A stretch of 64,000 bases of DNA from Prochlorococcus sp. AG-347-J20 (GTDB lineage Bacteria; Cyanobacteriota; Cyanobacteriia; PCC-6307; Cyanobiaceae). The notes under the pieces were generated by a model. It made no database searches, was not told where the DNA came from, and worked only from the letters and a program-made list of their open reading frames with translations. Positions 39,346-50,226 of this stretch are shown piece by piece. The position numbers were made by a program, and so were the translations under genes. The DNA is taken from positions 1-64,000 of the forward strand of contig QCBW01000006.1 in assembly GCA_003281485.1 (NCBI GenBank), read 5' to 3'. Every line of letters begins with the position of its first letter. Positions within the stretch are counted from its first letter, which is position 1.

Positions 39346-39921
39346 AAATGTTAATCTTGACTGTCCATAATCTCTAACATCTTTAGTCTCCCATAAATTA
39401 CTTTTTTTAATAAATAGATTTGGAGAATGTTCACATATAACTATCGAGTCTTTCTTTAAAAAGTTACATTCAAATATTTGATTTAAAACTAATTCATGGA
39501 AGTTGACATCATATGGAGGATCAAGATAAACAAAATCAAATTTTAATTTATCTAAATTAATATGTTTTGATGATAAATTTCTTTCATAATCTGGTTTTGT
39601 CCATCTCAAAACATCATTACAAATAACATGAATATCATTTTTTCTTTTATTTATATCCTGCAGCGAATTAAGATTTTTTAAACAGATTTTTGAATTGTTT
39701 TTATTTTTTTCAATTGCAACAATTTTTCTTGCCCCATGATTATATGCCTCACAAGATATTGCTCCTGTTCCACTAAATAAATCTAGCCAGTTGCTATTTT
39801 CAACTCTATTTTTCAATATATTGAATATTGCCTCCCTAACTCTTAATGTTGTAGGTCTCGTATAAATATTTTTTGGGCTTTGGAGTCTTTTCCCACCTAT
39901 TAATCTTAAGTTTGCTTTCAT
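39331..39921 (-). CDS. rsmD: 16S rRNA (guanine966-N2) methyltransferase RsmD
   Basis: 196 residues, Rossmann methyltransferase. S-adenosylmethionine site [11 protein letters not shown] (about 42-52), N-P-P-Y-like catalytic motif L-D-P-P-Y-D near 132. Methylates the small-subunit rRNA. It converges on petG and lies 13 bases after hisH on the same strand. Confidence 0.9.
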   Translation of the reverse strand: MKANLRLIGGKRLQSPKNIYTRPTTLRVREAIFNILKNRVENSNWLDLFSGTGAISCEAYNHGARKIVAIEKNKNNSKICLKNLNSLQDINKRKNDIHVICNDVLRWTKPDYERNLSSKHINLDKLKFDFVYLDPPYDVNFHELVLNQIFECNFLKKDSIVICEHSPNLFIKKSNLWETKDVRDYGQSRLTFLIKV

Positions 39922-39934
39922 TCTTCAATATCAG

Positions 39935-40552
39935 TTATTGAATCTTACTAAGCCATCTTCTCAAAAGTTTTTCTCCAGTTTTACCAGATTTCTCGGGATG
40001 AAATTGACATGCCACTAAATTTTCATTCTCAATCATGGCTGTTAATTTTTCAGAACCATAATTAACCTGAGCTGAAATAATATTAAAATCATTTGGAATC
40101 GCATGATAAGAATGAACAAAATATACCCAATTATTTAATTCCCCTAGCTCCAATAATGTATTTGGTTTTGTAGGTAAAAGTTGGCACCAACCCATATGAG
40201 GGATTCGTTGGTTATTTACATGAGGAATTTTTTGTATTTTTCCTTTCAAAATACCTAGTCCTTGAACTTTTCCTTCATCACTCGATTCAAAAAGGAGTTG
40301 AAGACCTAAACAAATACCTAAAAAAGACTTTCCACTATTAATCCAATCTTTCAAATCATTTATCAAATTAGTATTTATTAGGTTGTTCATTGCAGGATCA
40401 AAAGCTCCAACGCCAGGAAGAATTATTGCCTTGCAAGACTTTGATTCATTAATATTTTTAATTAAAATTATTTCTTCTCCAAGACTTTCTAGAGATTTTG
40501 TTACGGAATGAATGTTACCCATCCCGTAGTCTATAAGTCCTATTTTATGCAA
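39935..40552 (-). CDS. hisH: Imidazole glycerol phosphate synthase subunit HisH
   Basis: 205 residues, glutamine amidotransferase providing ammonia for histidine synthesis with HisF. Nucleophile Cys81 in L-G-I-C-L-G-L-Q, the oxyanion region P-G-V-G-A-F, and the histidine and glutamate in Q-F-H-P-E-K-S-G. Sits 11 bases after trxA on the same strand. Confidence 0.95.
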   Translation of the reverse strand: MHKIGLIDYGMGNIHSVTKSLESLGEEIILIKNINESKSCKAIILPGVGAFDPAMNNLINTNLINDLKDWINSGKSFLGICLGLQLLFESSDEGKVQGLGILKGKIQKIPHVNNQRIPHMGWCQLLPTKPNTLLELGELNNWVYFVHSYHAIPNDFNIISAQVNYGSEKLTAMIENENLVACQFHPEKSGKTGEKLLRRWLSKIQ

Positions 40553-40563
40553 AGCTTCTTATT

Positions 40564-40887
40564 TTATAAATGCTTAGTTAAAGTGCTTGAGAGAGTTGCT
40601 TTAGGTACTGCTCCAACCACTGTATCTACCTTTTGACCTCCTTTAAAGATCATTAATGTTGGAATGCTTCTAATTCCATATTGACTAGCGACATTTGGAT
40701 TTTCATCAGTATTTAGTTTAAAAACTTTAATTTTTCCTTCAAAGTCTTTTGAGATTTCTTCTACAACTGGTGCAACCATCCTACATGGACCGCACCATGG
40801 CGCCCAGAAATCAACCAATACTGGAAGATCACTTTGAAGTACATCTTTGTCAAATGAAGAATCAGTAACGGCTGGAGCTGATGACAT
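40564..40887 (-). CDS. trxA: Thioredoxin
   Basis: 107 residues, cytoplasmic m-type-like thioredoxin. Active site W-C-G-P-C (Cys32, Cys35) within [10 protein letters not shown]; conserved cis-Pro in S-I-P-T-L; Asp near residue 27. Supplies electrons to light-regulated enzymes and peroxiredoxins. The Yfr1 RNA gene lies just upstream on the same strand. Confidence 0.96.
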   Translation of the reverse strand: MSSAPAVTDSSFDKDVLQSDLPVLVDFWAPWCGPCRMVAPVVEEISKDFEGKIKVFKLNTDENPNVASQYGIRSIPTLMIFKGGQKVDTVVGAVPKATLSSTLTKHL

Positions 40888-40977
40888 AATTTAAGTATTC
40901 CTTTTAGAAAATTTAGCAGGCAATTCTTTTAAGTGATGATTTCATTACAGATAAAATAATATAAGTAACAAAATATC

Positions 40978-41037
40978 TAAAAAAGCCCGATTAAACGGGC
41001 GATTTAGTGTGTGAGGAGCATGGGGTTTCCCCCATTA
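40978..41037 (-). ncRNA. yfr1: Small regulatory RNA Yfr1
   Basis: About 60 nt on the minus strand. Order: 5' hairpin TGGGG-GAAA-CCCCA, the single-stranded ultra-conserved CTCCTCACACAC, then a terminator hairpin GCCCG/CGGGC with T-run. This is the classic Yfr1 layout, and its place between guaB and trxA agrees with what is known for Prochlorococcus. Yfr1 base-pairs to mRNAs such as porin transcripts (established). A -10-like TATTAT is at about 41048-41043. Confidence 0.9.
40979..41001 (-). terminator. Terminator of Yfr1
   Basis: GCCCG-TTTAAT-CGGGC stem and a T-run on the minus strand (T-rich from 40984 down). GC-rich stem of five pairs. Confidence 0.85.
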
Positions 41038-41116
41038 TTTAATAATAACTCCAAATGTGAAATTTGTTTAATTTAATACTTAATTCTCTAAGGTTATGTA
41101 TTTTTTATGAAATAAA

Positions 41117-42292
41117 CTATTTACCCATCCCAAGTTGCTGAGCTTTTTGATAAACCTTACCTTCTGTCAGAAGAGATGGTGCGATAACTATTTCAACATT
41201 TTGCATTTCTTTGATATTTTTAGCTCCAAGAGTACTCATCGATGTTTTAATAGCTCCTAATAAGTTATGTGTGCCATCATCAAGCAAGGCAGGGCCTTTG
41301 ATTATTCTCTCTAAAGACCCTGTAGAGCCAACTTCAATCCTTGTACCTCTTGGTAATAAAGGACTTGGAGTGGCCATCCCCCAGTGAAATCCCTTACCTG
41401 GCGCATTTGATGATTTAGCTATTGGTGAGCCAATCATCACAGCATCCGCACCACAAGCTAGGCATTTACAAATATCTCCACCTGTCACAATACCCCCATC
41501 TCCAATAATAGGGATATATCGACCACTTTCCTTAAAATAATCATCTCTTGCCGAACTACAATCAGCAATTGCGGTTGCTTGAGGGATTCCAATTCCTAAT
41601 ACACCTCTCGAAGTACATGCCGCTCCTGGACCAATACCAACCATTAATCCTGCAACTCCAGCATTCATTAAAAGTTTAGCAACTTCGTAAGTAACACAAT
41701 TACCTGCAATTACTGGAACTTTCATAGATTGACAGAGATCTTTAATATTTAAGGTTTCTTTACCTTCCATGCCAAGATGCTCAGTTGAGACAACGGTTCC
41801 TTGAAGAAAAAATAAATCTATATTGGAATTATTAAGTGTTTCTTGAAATTTTATTGCCGCTTGAGGAGTTCCACTAAACGCAGCAATGCCCTCTCTTTCT
41901 TTGACCTCATCTATTCTCTTTAAAATCAATTCCTCCTTTACAGGTTCACTGTATATTTTCTGCATTAATGGAACAAACTCATTTTTTCCAACGGATGCTA
42001 TTTGATTTAATATTTCATCGGGGTTTTCATATCTTGTTTGTATTCCCTCCATATTAATAACCCCAAGCGCGCCTAATTTAGTGAGTTCTGCGGCCGTATT
42101 AACATCAACAACACTATCCATAGCACTGGCAATAATTGGAACTTCTCTCTTTAAATTACCTATCATCCAAGAAGGATCAGTCAAATCATAATCAAGTGTT
42201 CTTTTGCCAGGGACTAAAGCTATTTCGTCAATGCCATAAGCTCTTCTGACTTTTTTATTTAATCCAAATTCAATATTCACGGAAATTTTCAT
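41117..42292 (-). CDS. guaB: IMP dehydrogenase-related protein GuaB3
   Basis: 391 residues with the TIM-barrel of IMP dehydrogenase but no CBS insert, typical of the GuaB3 branch. The catalytic Cys loop reads G-I-G-P-G-A-A-C-T-S-R-G-V-L-G; the flap follows near the C-terminus. Start A-Y-G-I-D-E-I-A-L-V-P-G is the usual opening after about 17 residues. Makes XMP for guanine nucleotides, if active as such. Upstream 168 bases separate it from divergent gyrA. Confidence 0.9.
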   Translation of the reverse strand: MKISVNIEFGLNKKVRRAYGIDEIALVPGKRTLDYDLTDPSWMIGNLKREVPIIASAMDSVVDVNTAAELTKLGALGVINMEGIQTRYENPDEILNQIASVGKNEFVPLMQKIYSEPVKEELILKRIDEVKEREGIAAFSGTPQAAIKFQETLNNSNIDLFFLQGTVVSTEHLGMEGKETLNIKDLCQSMKVPVIAGNCVTYEVAKLLMNAGVAGLMVGIGPGAACTSRGVLGIGIPQATAIADCSSARDDYFKESGRYIPIIGDGGIVTGGDICKCLACGADAVMIGSPIAKSSNAPGKGFHWGMATPSPLLPRGTRIEVGSTGSLERIIKGPALLDDGTHNLLGAIKTSMSTLGAKNIKEMQNVEIVIAPSLLTEGKVYQKAQQLGMGK

Positions 42293-42459
42293 TTATTCTG
42301 ATTAAATTAACAACTAAAGGGGCAATAAGCCAAGATTTATTCAAAAACAAAAGGTTTTTTTTTTATTTGTGTGTAAATGTGAGTATTTAGAAATTAAATA
42401 TAACTTTTTTTTTATTCATTATGACATTCAGCCATTATTATTAAAGAAAGGTATTTTGT

Positions 42460-45057
42460 ATGTCTGATATTGTAGATTCCGGTAATTCTGGATTAAGCGA
42501 AGATAATGATCGAATTATTCAGACCGATTTAAGAAACGAGATGTCTCGCTCATATCTAGAATATGCAATGAGCGTTATAGTTGGACGTGCACTTCCAGAT
42601 GCAAGGGATGGGTTAAAGCCTGTTCATAGAAGAATTCTTTATGCAATGTATGAACTTGGTTTGACAAGTGGTAGACCTTATAGAAAATGTGCAAGGGTTG
42701 TTGGAGAAGTTCTCGGTAAATACCACCCCCATGGTGATACTGCTGTTTATGATGCTTTGGTGAGGATGGCTCAGGATTTTTCAATGAGAATGCCACTTAT
42801 AGATGGTCATGGAAATTTTGGATCTGTAGATAACGACCCCCCCGCAGCAATGAGATATACAGAATCTCGTCTACAGTCTCTTACAGATGAAAGTTTATTA
42901 GAGGATATTGAATCTGAAACTGTAGATTTCTCTGATAACTTTGATGGTTCTCAACAAGAACCAACTGTTTTACCTGCAAGAATCCCTCAACTTCTATTAA
43001 ATGGATCATCTGGAATAGCGGTTGGAATGGCAACAAATATTCCGCCACATAACTTAGGAGAATTAATTAATGGTCTTAAATTAATTATTAAAAACCCTTC
43101 TATTGAAGATAGAGAACTTTTTGAAGTAATTAAGGGCCCAGATTTTCCAACCGGTGGACAAATTTTAGGCAGAGATGGCATAAGAGAAACTTTCAAAACC
43201 GGAAGAGGTTCAATAACTATGAGAGGTGTTGCAAATATTGAGCAAATAAAATCTGCTGGCAGAGCAGAAAAAGATGCAGTTATTATTACGGAACTACCAT
43301 TTCAAACTAACAAAGCTGGTTTGATTGAGAGAATTGCAGATATGGTTAATGAAAAAAAATTAGAAGGTATTTCTGATATTAGAGATGAGAGTGATCGTGA
43401 TGGGATGAGAATTGTTATCGAGTTAAAAAGGGATGCATATCCACAAGTGGTTTTAAATAATTTATTTAAGTTAACCCCTCTTCAAAATAATTTTAGTGCA
43501 AATATTCTAGCCCTTGTAAAAGGAGAGCCCACAACTCTTTCACTTAGGAAAATGTTAGATGTATTTCTAGATTTTAGGGTAGAAACAATAAAGCGAAGAA
43601 CAGCATTTTTATTAAAAAAGGCAGAAGAAAGGGATCATATTGTAAAGGGTCTTTTATTAGCCTTAAATGCTATGGATGAGATTATCAATCTAATAAGATC
43701 CGCGAAAGATTCAATTTCTGCTAGAGAAAAATTACAAACCGATCATGAATTATCTTCCACTCAGGCAGATGCAATTTTACAAATGCAGTTAAGAAGATTA
43801 ACTGCTCTTGAAGCTGATAAAATTAAAGCAGAACATGATGAGTTAACACAAAAAATCGACAAATATCAACAAATTCTAAATAGTAAAGAAAGAATTTTTG
43901 AAATTATACTTGAAGAACTTATTAAAATCGATGAAAGATTCTCTTCCCCTAGAAAAACAGAAATATTAGATTTAGGCGGCGGATTAGATGATATTGATCT
44001 CATAGCTAATGATAGATCTGTAGTCCTATTAACTGAAGCAGGTTATCTAAAAAGGATGCCTGTTAATGATTTTGAATCTACCAGTCGTGGTTCAAGGGGT
44101 AAAGCTGGCACAAAAACCAAAGAAGATGATGACGTGAAATTATTTATTAGCTGTAATGATCATGATACTCTTCTGCTTTTTAGTGATAGAGGGGTAGCTT
44201 ATGCCCTCCCTGCTTATAGGGTTCCTATGAGTAGTAGAACAGCAAAAGGTACGCCATCAGTTCAACTTCTCCCAATCCCAAGAGAAGAAAAAATAACTTC
44301 ACTGGTTGCTGTGGATTCTTTTGTTGACGATCATTATTTATTAATGCTGACAAAGGCTGGCTTTATAAAAAGAACTGCGCTTTCTGCTTTCTCAAAAATT
44401 CGCTCAAATGGGTTAATAGCTATTAATCTTGAAGATGGAGATGCCTTAACCTGGGTCAGATTATCAAAAGAAGGTGATAGTGTTTTAATTGGATCTAAGA
44501 CAGGAATGGCAATCCATTTTAGACTAGATATCAATGAATTAAGACCACTTGGTAGAACAGCAAGAGGGGTTAAGTCAATGAACTTAAGAGAAGGAGACAA
44601 TCTAGTTTCCATGGATGTTTTAACATCCAATTTGGTTGATCAGTTGGCTAAGATTGAGGAACTAACAGTAGAAGTTAATGAGAATGTTGAGGAAAGCTCT
44701 TCAGATGGTCCATGGGTATTAATAGCAAGTGCATTTGGACTAGGAAAGAGAGTACCGGTAACTCAGTTTAGATTACAAAAGAGAGCTGGCATGGGTTTGA
44801 GAGCAATAAAATTTAGAATTAAAGATGATGAGCTAGTTTGTTTGAAGGTTCTTGGCGAAGGAGAAGAATTACTTCTTGTAACCGAAAAAGGCGTAATAGT
44901 AAGGACAAAAGCAGATAAAATTTCTCAGCAATCAAGAGCTGCTACAGGAGTTAAACTACAACGATTAGATGAGGGTGACCATTTATCAGAAGTGGTATTG
45001 GTACCACATCAACAAATAGAGGAGACAGACCAACTTAGCTCAGGCGAAGAAAATTAA
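42460..45057 (+). CDS. gyrA: DNA gyrase subunit A
   Basis: 865 residues, the breakage-reunion subunit of DNA gyrase. Starts with [24 protein letters not shown]; the active Tyr is in [10 protein letters not shown]. The C-terminal beta-pinwheel has repeated G-(R)-x-x-A-x-(R/K)-G-type motifs (G-R-T-A-R-G-V, R-A-G-M-G-L-R). G-S-R-G-K-A-G is a degenerate GyrA box, so introducing negative supercoils is likely but less certain than type II cutting. Confidence 0.95.
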   Translation: MSDIVDSGNSGLSEDNDRIIQTDLRNEMSRSYLEYAMSVIVGRALPDARDGLKPVHRRILYAMYELGLTSGRPYRKCARVVGEVLGKYHPHGDTAVYDALVRMAQDFSMRMPLIDGHGNFGSVDNDPPAAMRYTESRLQSLTDESLLEDIESETVDFSDNFDGSQQEPTVLPARIPQLLLNGSSGIAVGMATNIPPHNLGELINGLKLIIKNPSIEDRELFEVIKGPDFPTGGQILGRDGIRETFKTGRGSITMRGVANIEQIKSAGRAEKDAVIITELPFQTNKAGLIERIADMVNEKKLEGISDIRDESDRDGMRIVIELKRDAYPQVVLNNLFKLTPLQNNFSANILALVKGEPTTLSLRKMLDVFLDFRVETIKRRTAFLLKKAEERDHIVKGLLLALNAMDEIINLIRSAKDSISAREKLQTDHELSSTQADAILQMQLRRLTALEADKIKAEHDELTQKIDKYQQILNSKERIFEIILEELIKIDERFSSPRKTEILDLGGGLDDIDLIANDRSVVLLTEAGYLKRMPVNDFESTSRGSRGKAGTKTKEDDDVKLFISCNDHDTLLLFSDRGVAYALPAYRVPMSSRTAKGTPSVQLLPIPREEKITSLVAVDSFVDDHYLLMLTKAGFIKRTALSAFSKIRSNGLIAINLEDGDALTWVRLSKEGDSVLIGSKTGMAIHFRLDINELRPLGRTARGVKSMNLREGDNLVSMDVLTSNLVDQLAKIEELTVEVNENVEESSSDGPWVLIASAFGLGKRVPVTQFRLQKRAGMGLRAIKFRIKDDELVCLKVLGEGEELLLVTEKGVIVRTKADKISQQSRAATGVKLQRLDEGDHLSEVVLVPHQQIEETDQLSSGEEN

Positions 45058-45081
45058 CAGTAGTATGTTTAGTTAAATTAA

Positions 45082-46293
45082 ATGGAAATACTTGATATTT
45101 TAATTTTAGGTTCCGGTCCTGCAGCATTATGTTTAGCGTCAGAATTAGCAAAGCAGGATCTAAATATTAAGGGAATATCAACTAAATCTCCTAATGAAAA
45201 ATGGGAAAATACATATGGTATATGGGCATCTGAATTAGAGGAATTAGGACTAGAATCTTTGTTATCGCACCGATGGTGTAAAACAGTTAGTTTTTTTGGG
45301 AGTGGGGAAGATAAAAAAGGAGATACTCCCACAAAACTCAACTACGATTACGGTTTGATAAACCAAGAAGCCTTTCAAAATGAACTTTTAAAAAAATGTA
45401 AAGGTATTGAATGGTTGAATGAAACAGCAAAAGATATTAAAGAAAATAATAAACTTTCTGAGGTAATTTGTTTTTCAGGTCTAAAAATAAAGGCAAGGTT
45501 AATTATTGACGCAAGCGGTCATAAAAGTAATTTTGTTAAAAGACCAGTTCAAAATGAAATTGCTCAACAGGCTGCTTACGGAATTGTGGGTAAATTCACA
45601 TCGCCGCCTGTTAATAAAGAACAGTTTGTTTTAATGGATTTTCGTCCAAATCATTTAAACAATGAAGAAAGGTTATCATCTCCTTCCTTTCTCTATGCAA
45701 TGGATCTTGGGAATGAAACTTTTTTTGTTGAAGAAACATCATTAGCCAGTTATCCTGCATTATCGCAAGAAAATCTCAAAAAAAGACTCTTTAAAAGACT
45801 GGATAGTAAGGGTATTAAGGTGAGTGAAATTTTTCATGAAGAGAATTGCCTTTTCCCAATGAATTTACCCCTCCCATTTAAAAAACAATTTGTTCTTGGT
45901 TTTGGAGGGGCCGCAAGTATGGTTCATCCTGCATCAGGATATATGATCGGATCTTTATTAAGGAGGGCTCCACTACTTGCTGAAAAATTAGCGATCTTTT
46001 TAAAAGAACCTCATCTAAGTTCTCTAGAACTAGCTACAAAAGGTTGGGATGTCCTTTGGCCTTACGAGCTTACACAGCGGCACAAACTTTACCAATATGG
46101 TCTAAGAAGATTAATGAGTTTTGACGAAAGTAGATTAAGAAGCTTTTTCTCAAATTTCTTTAGATTATCAACCAATGAATGGGTTGGTTTTCTTACTAAT
46201 ACACTTCCACTTCCAAAACTAATCTTTGTAATGAGTAAGATGTTCATAAATTCACCCCTAAAGGTAAAACTAGGAATGCTTAAGTTAAATTAG
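45082..46293 (+). CDS. crtL: Lycopene cyclase CrtL-type
   Basis: 403 residues. FAD-binding Rossmann motif I-L-G-S-G-P-A-A-L-C-L (residues 8-18), then G-I-W near 48-50, and F-G-G-A-A-S-M-V-H-P-A-S-G-Y at about 275, the signature of CrtL/LCY cyclases. Cyclises lycopene to carotenoid rings. Prochlorococcus has two such enzymes (beta and a bifunctional/epsilon one); the sequence alone does not let me decide which. Follows gyrA by 24 bases; its last 14 bases overlap the GH57 gene tail to tail. Confidence 0.88.
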   Translation: MEILDILILGSGPAALCLASELAKQDLNIKGISTKSPNEKWENTYGIWASELEELGLESLLSHRWCKTVSFFGSGEDKKGDTPTKLNYDYGLINQEAFQNELLKKCKGIEWLNETAKDIKENNKLSEVICFSGLKIKARLIIDASGHKSNFVKRPVQNEIAQQAAYGIVGKFTSPPVNKEQFVLMDFRPNHLNNEERLSSPSFLYAMDLGNETFFVEETSLASYPALSQENLKKRLFKRLDSKGIKVSEIFHEENCLFPMNLPLPFKKQFVLGFGGAASMVHPASGYMIGSLLRRAPLLAEKLAIFLKEPHLSSLELATKGWDVLWPYELTQRHKLYQYGLRRLMSFDESRLRSFFSNFFRLSTNEWVGFLTNTLPLPKLIFVMSKMFINSPLKVKLGMLKLN

Positions 46294-47881
46294 TATTTTT
46301 TTTTCGCCAATCATCGATATTTATATCGGGAAAAACTTTATCTTCTTCCTCAAAATCTTCAAGAAGTTTTAAATCTATGATGGAATGATTTTTGATCATT
46401 TCTACCAATTTCCAGAACCTGAACAAATGTCTTTCAATCCTCTCTTTTGCAAGCTCAGTTGTGGTTCCAGCTCTTAGAATAAAACTCCAATCAGAGGATT
46501 CACTGAGAAGTAGTTCTCTTGCTGCTTGATTGAAGATTCTTAGAGATATCTCATTATTAAGATTTTCAAAGCATAAATCAACAAAAGTTGAGCCTGCTTT
46601 TGTAATTTCAGGGACGATCCATGCATTTGCATCATTAATCCAATAATTATGGTAACCACCTTGTCCCCAGCTTGATGGCGATGGATCACAGATCTGAAGA
46701 CTTGGCTTTTGCATTAAGAATTCCTTTAAATTGGTAAGCTTGATTGAATATTTACAAGAGTTCTTTAAAAGATTTTCTATAAAGAAAGGTCCCTCATACC
46801 ACCAATGTCCGAATAACTCTGCGTCAAATGGAGCTACCAATAAAGGCTGAAAGGATGAGGATAAAGTTAATTTTTCTAATTGTTTGGATCTCGCCAGAAG
46901 ATAAGAATCAGCATGTTCTGCAGCTTTCTTCTTGGCTTCGTTTTCTAAGTAAAACTTCTTTTTATCTAATGGCACATTTTCATCTGTAATCTTATGAAAC
47001 TTTAGACCCAAAGGTCTTTTTGTTGAAATACCTTTATTTTGGAGCTTAGAGATAGGTAATTCCCACCCTAAATCCTTATGAAATTCCCGATAGACTTTAT
47101 CACCCGGGAATCCATCCTTAGCAGACCAAACAGGCAATGTTGACTCACTATCTCTTCCAAAGAATGCAACTCCTTTTTTAGAACATATTGGGGCGTACAC
47201 ACCAAACCTTGGACGTGGAGTGGAATTTAGAATCCCATGACCGTCTAAAATTGTATATCTAATTCCAGAATTAAATAGTACTTCATCTAAATTTTCATAA
47301 TATGCGCATTCAGGTAACCAAATACCCAAAGGATTTGTTCCAAAAATGTTTTCGTGGCTCCTAATAGCTGTATTAATTTGGCCTATAACAGTTTCAGGAT
47401 TCTCCCTTAAAATTGGCAAATATCCGTGAGTAGCAGCACAAGTAAGAATATCCAAATTTCCAGAGTTATTTAAAACTTTAAACTTCTCAATTAAATTTCC
47501 AGAACAATTTTTCCAATATAAGAATTTATCATGAAGATTTTTCATTAAAAATATAGAGGCATTTTTTTCTTCTAGTGGCAGTTCTTTTAAAAAATCCTTC
47601 CTTGTTTCAATCCACCTTGGGAAAGTTTCTTGTATTTGTTTATTATTTAGAAGTGATAATAATGTTGGGGACAAACTAATAGTAAGCTTTGTATTCTCAG
47701 GATTTTCATTTTTGGAGGATTCTATTGATTGAAGTAGTGGTATATAACATTCCAATATCGCCTGAAATAACCAATCCTCTTCTAAAGAGTTTTTTTCATT
47801 TTTTCTAACATAAGGGAGATGAGCATGTAAAACTATCGCTAACTGACCTAAAACATTTTTTTTGGGGTAATGCCCATTCAT
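46280..47881 (-). CDS. Glycoside hydrolase family 57 protein, probable glycogen branching enzyme
   Basis: 533 residues. The conserved GH57 motifs are visible: H-A-H-L-P-Y-V near the N-terminus, W-L-P-E-C-A-Y (catalytic Glu region), and P-F-D-A-E-L-F-G-H-W-W-Y-E-G-P (catalytic Asp region). A C-terminal DUF1957 helical domain follows. Family members include alpha-1,4-glucan branching enzymes acting on glycogen; the exact activity is inferred. With malQ at the right edge, it supports glycogen metabolism. Confidence 0.88.
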   Translation of the reverse strand: MNGHYPKKNVLGQLAIVLHAHLPYVRKNEKNSLEEDWLFQAILECYIPLLQSIESSKNENPENTKLTISLSPTLLSLLNNKQIQETFPRWIETRKDFLKELPLEEKNASIFLMKNLHDKFLYWKNCSGNLIEKFKVLNNSGNLDILTCAATHGYLPILRENPETVIGQINTAIRSHENIFGTNPLGIWLPECAYYENLDEVLFNSGIRYTILDGHGILNSTPRPRFGVYAPICSKKGVAFFGRDSESTLPVWSAKDGFPGDKVYREFHKDLGWELPISKLQNKGISTKRPLGLKFHKITDENVPLDKKKFYLENEAKKKAAEHADSYLLARSKQLEKLTLSSSFQPLLVAPFDAELFGHWWYEGPFFIENLLKNSCKYSIKLTNLKEFLMQKPSLQICDPSPSSWGQGGYHNYWINDANAWIVPEITKAGSTFVDLCFENLNNEISLRIFNQAARELLLSESSDWSFILRAGTTTELAKERIERHLFRFWKLVEMIKNHSIIDLKLLEDFEEEDKVFPDINIDDWRKKNTNLT

Positions 47882-48105
47882 ACTTTTTATAAGTTACGCC
47901 TTTAATTCTATAAAAAATCAAAATTAACCTTTTATAAAAAGCAAGCTTTAATGTTAAAGAATACTTTAATAATTAATGTATTTCATTTTTTTTTCAGAAT
48001 TTTAACCAATATTGTTAAGTTAAAAACTGGTAGAAATTTATTATTGAACAAACTCTAGTCAATTTTTTTTAATTAGCTTAATATAGGCTTAGGTTATTTC
48101 TTCTG

Positions 48106-49743
48106 ATGTCAAAAGATCCTGGAAGAGTTTTGATATTTGATACAACTCTTCGAGATGGAGAGCAATCTCCTGGTGCCAGTTTAAATCTTGAAGAAAAACT
48201 TGCCATCGCACATCAATTAGCAAGATTAGGAGTAGATGTAATTGAGGCAGGATTCCCTTTTGCAAGTCCAGGAGATTTTAAAGCTGTTAATAAAATTGCC
48301 AATGCCGTAGGAAAAGAAAATGGTCCCATAATATGCGGTTTGGCTAGAGCTTCTAAAGGAGATATAAAAGCATGTTACGAAGCAGTAAGTCCAGCTCCCA
48401 AGAAAAGAATACATACTTTTATTGCTACCAGTGATATTCATCTTAAACATAAACTTAAAAAATCCAGAAAAGATGTTCTTCAAATAGTCCCAGAAATGGT
48501 TAATTATGCAAAATCATTGGTAGACGATATTGAGTTTTCTTGTGAAGATGCCTCAAGAAGTGATCCTGATTTTTTATACGAAGTGATTCAACTTGCAATA
48601 AATGCAGGAGCGACAACAATAAATATCCCTGATACTGTTGGATTTACAACTCCTAGTGAATTTGGCAAATTAATTTCGGATATAAATAAAAATGTTCCAA
48701 ATATTGATGATGTAGTTATATCGGTTCATGGTCATAATGATTTGGGTTTGGCTGTAGCTAATTTTCTAGAGGCCGTAAAAAATGGAGCAAGACAATTAGA
48801 ATGTACAATTAATGGAATTGGTGAAAGAGCTGGAAATGCCTCTCTAGAAGAATTAGTAATGGCAATGCATGTTAGAAAAAGTTTTTTTAATAGTTTTTTT
48901 AAAAGAAATCCAGATTCACCAACGCCCCTTACAGCTATAAGAACTGAAGAAATAACAAAAACCTCGAGGCTTGTTTCCAACCTAACTGGAATGACTGTAC
49001 AACCTAATAAAGCAATTGTGGGAGCTAATGCTTTTGCACATGAGTCAGGCATTCATCAGGATGGGGTTTTAAAAAATAGACTAACTTACGAAATTATCGA
49101 TGCAAAAACTGTTGGTTTAAGTGATAACAAAATATCTTTAGGGAAACTAAGTGGAAGAAGTGCAGTAAGAGCAAGATTAGAAGAGATGGGATATGACTTG
49201 AGCCGAGAAGATTTAAATGATGCTTTTGCTCGTTTTAAGGATTTAGCTGACAGGAAAAGAGAAATTACTGATAGAGACTTAGAAGCAATTGTTAGTGAAC
49301 AAGTACAACTCCCCGAAGCAAAATTTCAATTAAGTCTTGTACAAGTAAGTTGTGGTACCGCATCTAAACCTACTGCCACTATTTCGCTTCTAAACACAGA
49401 AGATAATACTGAGGATACTGCTGTATCAATAGGAACTGGGCCCGTTGATGCTGTATGCGAGGCTTTAAATAAATTAGCTAAAGTTCCTAATGAATTAATT
49501 GAATTTTCTGTTAAATCGGTAACCGAAGGAATTGATGCTTTGGGCGAAGTGACAATAAGGATAAGAAGGGAAAATAAAATATATTCTGGTCATTCCGCCG
49601 ATACGGACGTTGTAGTTGCGGCAGCAAATGCCTACGTCAATGCTCTAAATAGACTTGTCTTTTCTGAGAAAAAAAATTCAATTCACCCACAATTTGATAA
49701 TTTAGAAAATCCCAATAAATTTCTATCAAATCACCCAAATTAA
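48106..49743 (+). CDS. leuA: 2-isopropylmalate synthase
   Basis: 545 residues, first committed step of leucine synthesis (acetyl-CoA + 2-oxoisovalerate). Opening [23 protein letters not shown] (metal site H-x-H-N-D in V-H-G-H-N-D-L-G); G-I-G-E-R-A-G-N. The C-terminal regulatory domain (about 390-520) gives leucine feedback. The 225-base upstream stretch shows no recognised riboswitch or leader peptide. Confidence 0.95.
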   Translation: MSKDPGRVLIFDTTLRDGEQSPGASLNLEEKLAIAHQLARLGVDVIEAGFPFASPGDFKAVNKIANAVGKENGPIICGLARASKGDIKACYEAVSPAPKKRIHTFIATSDIHLKHKLKKSRKDVLQIVPEMVNYAKSLVDDIEFSCEDASRSDPDFLYEVIQLAINAGATTINIPDTVGFTTPSEFGKLISDINKNVPNIDDVVISVHGHNDLGLAVANFLEAVKNGARQLECTINGIGERAGNASLEELVMAMHVRKSFFNSFFKRNPDSPTPLTAIRTEEITKTSRLVSNLTGMTVQPNKAIVGANAFAHESGIHQDGVLKNRLTYEIIDAKTVGLSDNKISLGKLSGRSAVRARLEEMGYDLSREDLNDAFARFKDLADRKREITDRDLEAIVSEQVQLPEAKFQLSLVQVSCGTASKPTATISLLNTEDNTEDTAVSIGTGPVDAVCEALNKLAKVPNELIEFSVKSVTEGIDALGEVTIRIRRENKIYSGHSADTDVVVAAANAYVNALNRLVFSEKKNSIHPQFDNLENPNKFLSNHPN

Positions 49744-49824
49744 ATTTTTTCTTAGGAATATTAAGTATAATTCAAAAAAGTCTCTTAATATTGTAGATTA
49801 ATTTAATAATTAAAGCAGTAAATA

Positions 49825-50217
49825 ATGAGAGAAAGGTTAATAGGATATTGGGCACTTTCATGGGTTGGGTTAATCAGCAATATAATTGCTCTTCCTATAA
49901 TCGCAATAATAATAAGCTATGGGCCTCCACTAAAAGTTGCAAATATAACTCTTGCAATAAGTCTTGGTTGGCCTGCTGCAATCGTTGGAATAGTTTCTTC
50001 AGCAGCTCTTTTAGCAGAAAGAAAATGGGGAGTAACTTTGACTCTAGTATCTCTATCAATGGTAATTTCTGGGACAGGCCCTTATTCAGTGGTAAGACTA
50101 ATAACACTTAAAGACATTTTTGGAATTGGCGGGTTTACTCTTTTAACAACATTATTAAGTACTTTAGCTCTTCTGTATTGGTGTAATCCAAAACATCGAA
50201 GAAGTATTAGGTTATAA
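49825..50217 (+). CDS. Membrane hypothetical protein (130 aa)
   Basis: Not recognised. Four hydrophobic helices; pattern I-G-Y-W-A-L-S-W-V-G at the start and G-T-G-P-Y-S-V-V-R-L in the third loop. It ends ten bases from the convergent HD-domain gene. Conserved appearance suggests a cyanobacterial membrane protein. Confidence 0.75.
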   Translation: MRERLIGYWALSWVGLISNIIALPIIAIIISYGPPLKVANITLAISLGWPAAIVGIVSSAALLAERKWGVTLTLVSLSMVISGTGPYSVVRLITLKDIFGIGGFTLLTTLLSTLALLYWCNPKHRRSIRL

Positions 50218-50226
50218 AATTTGAAA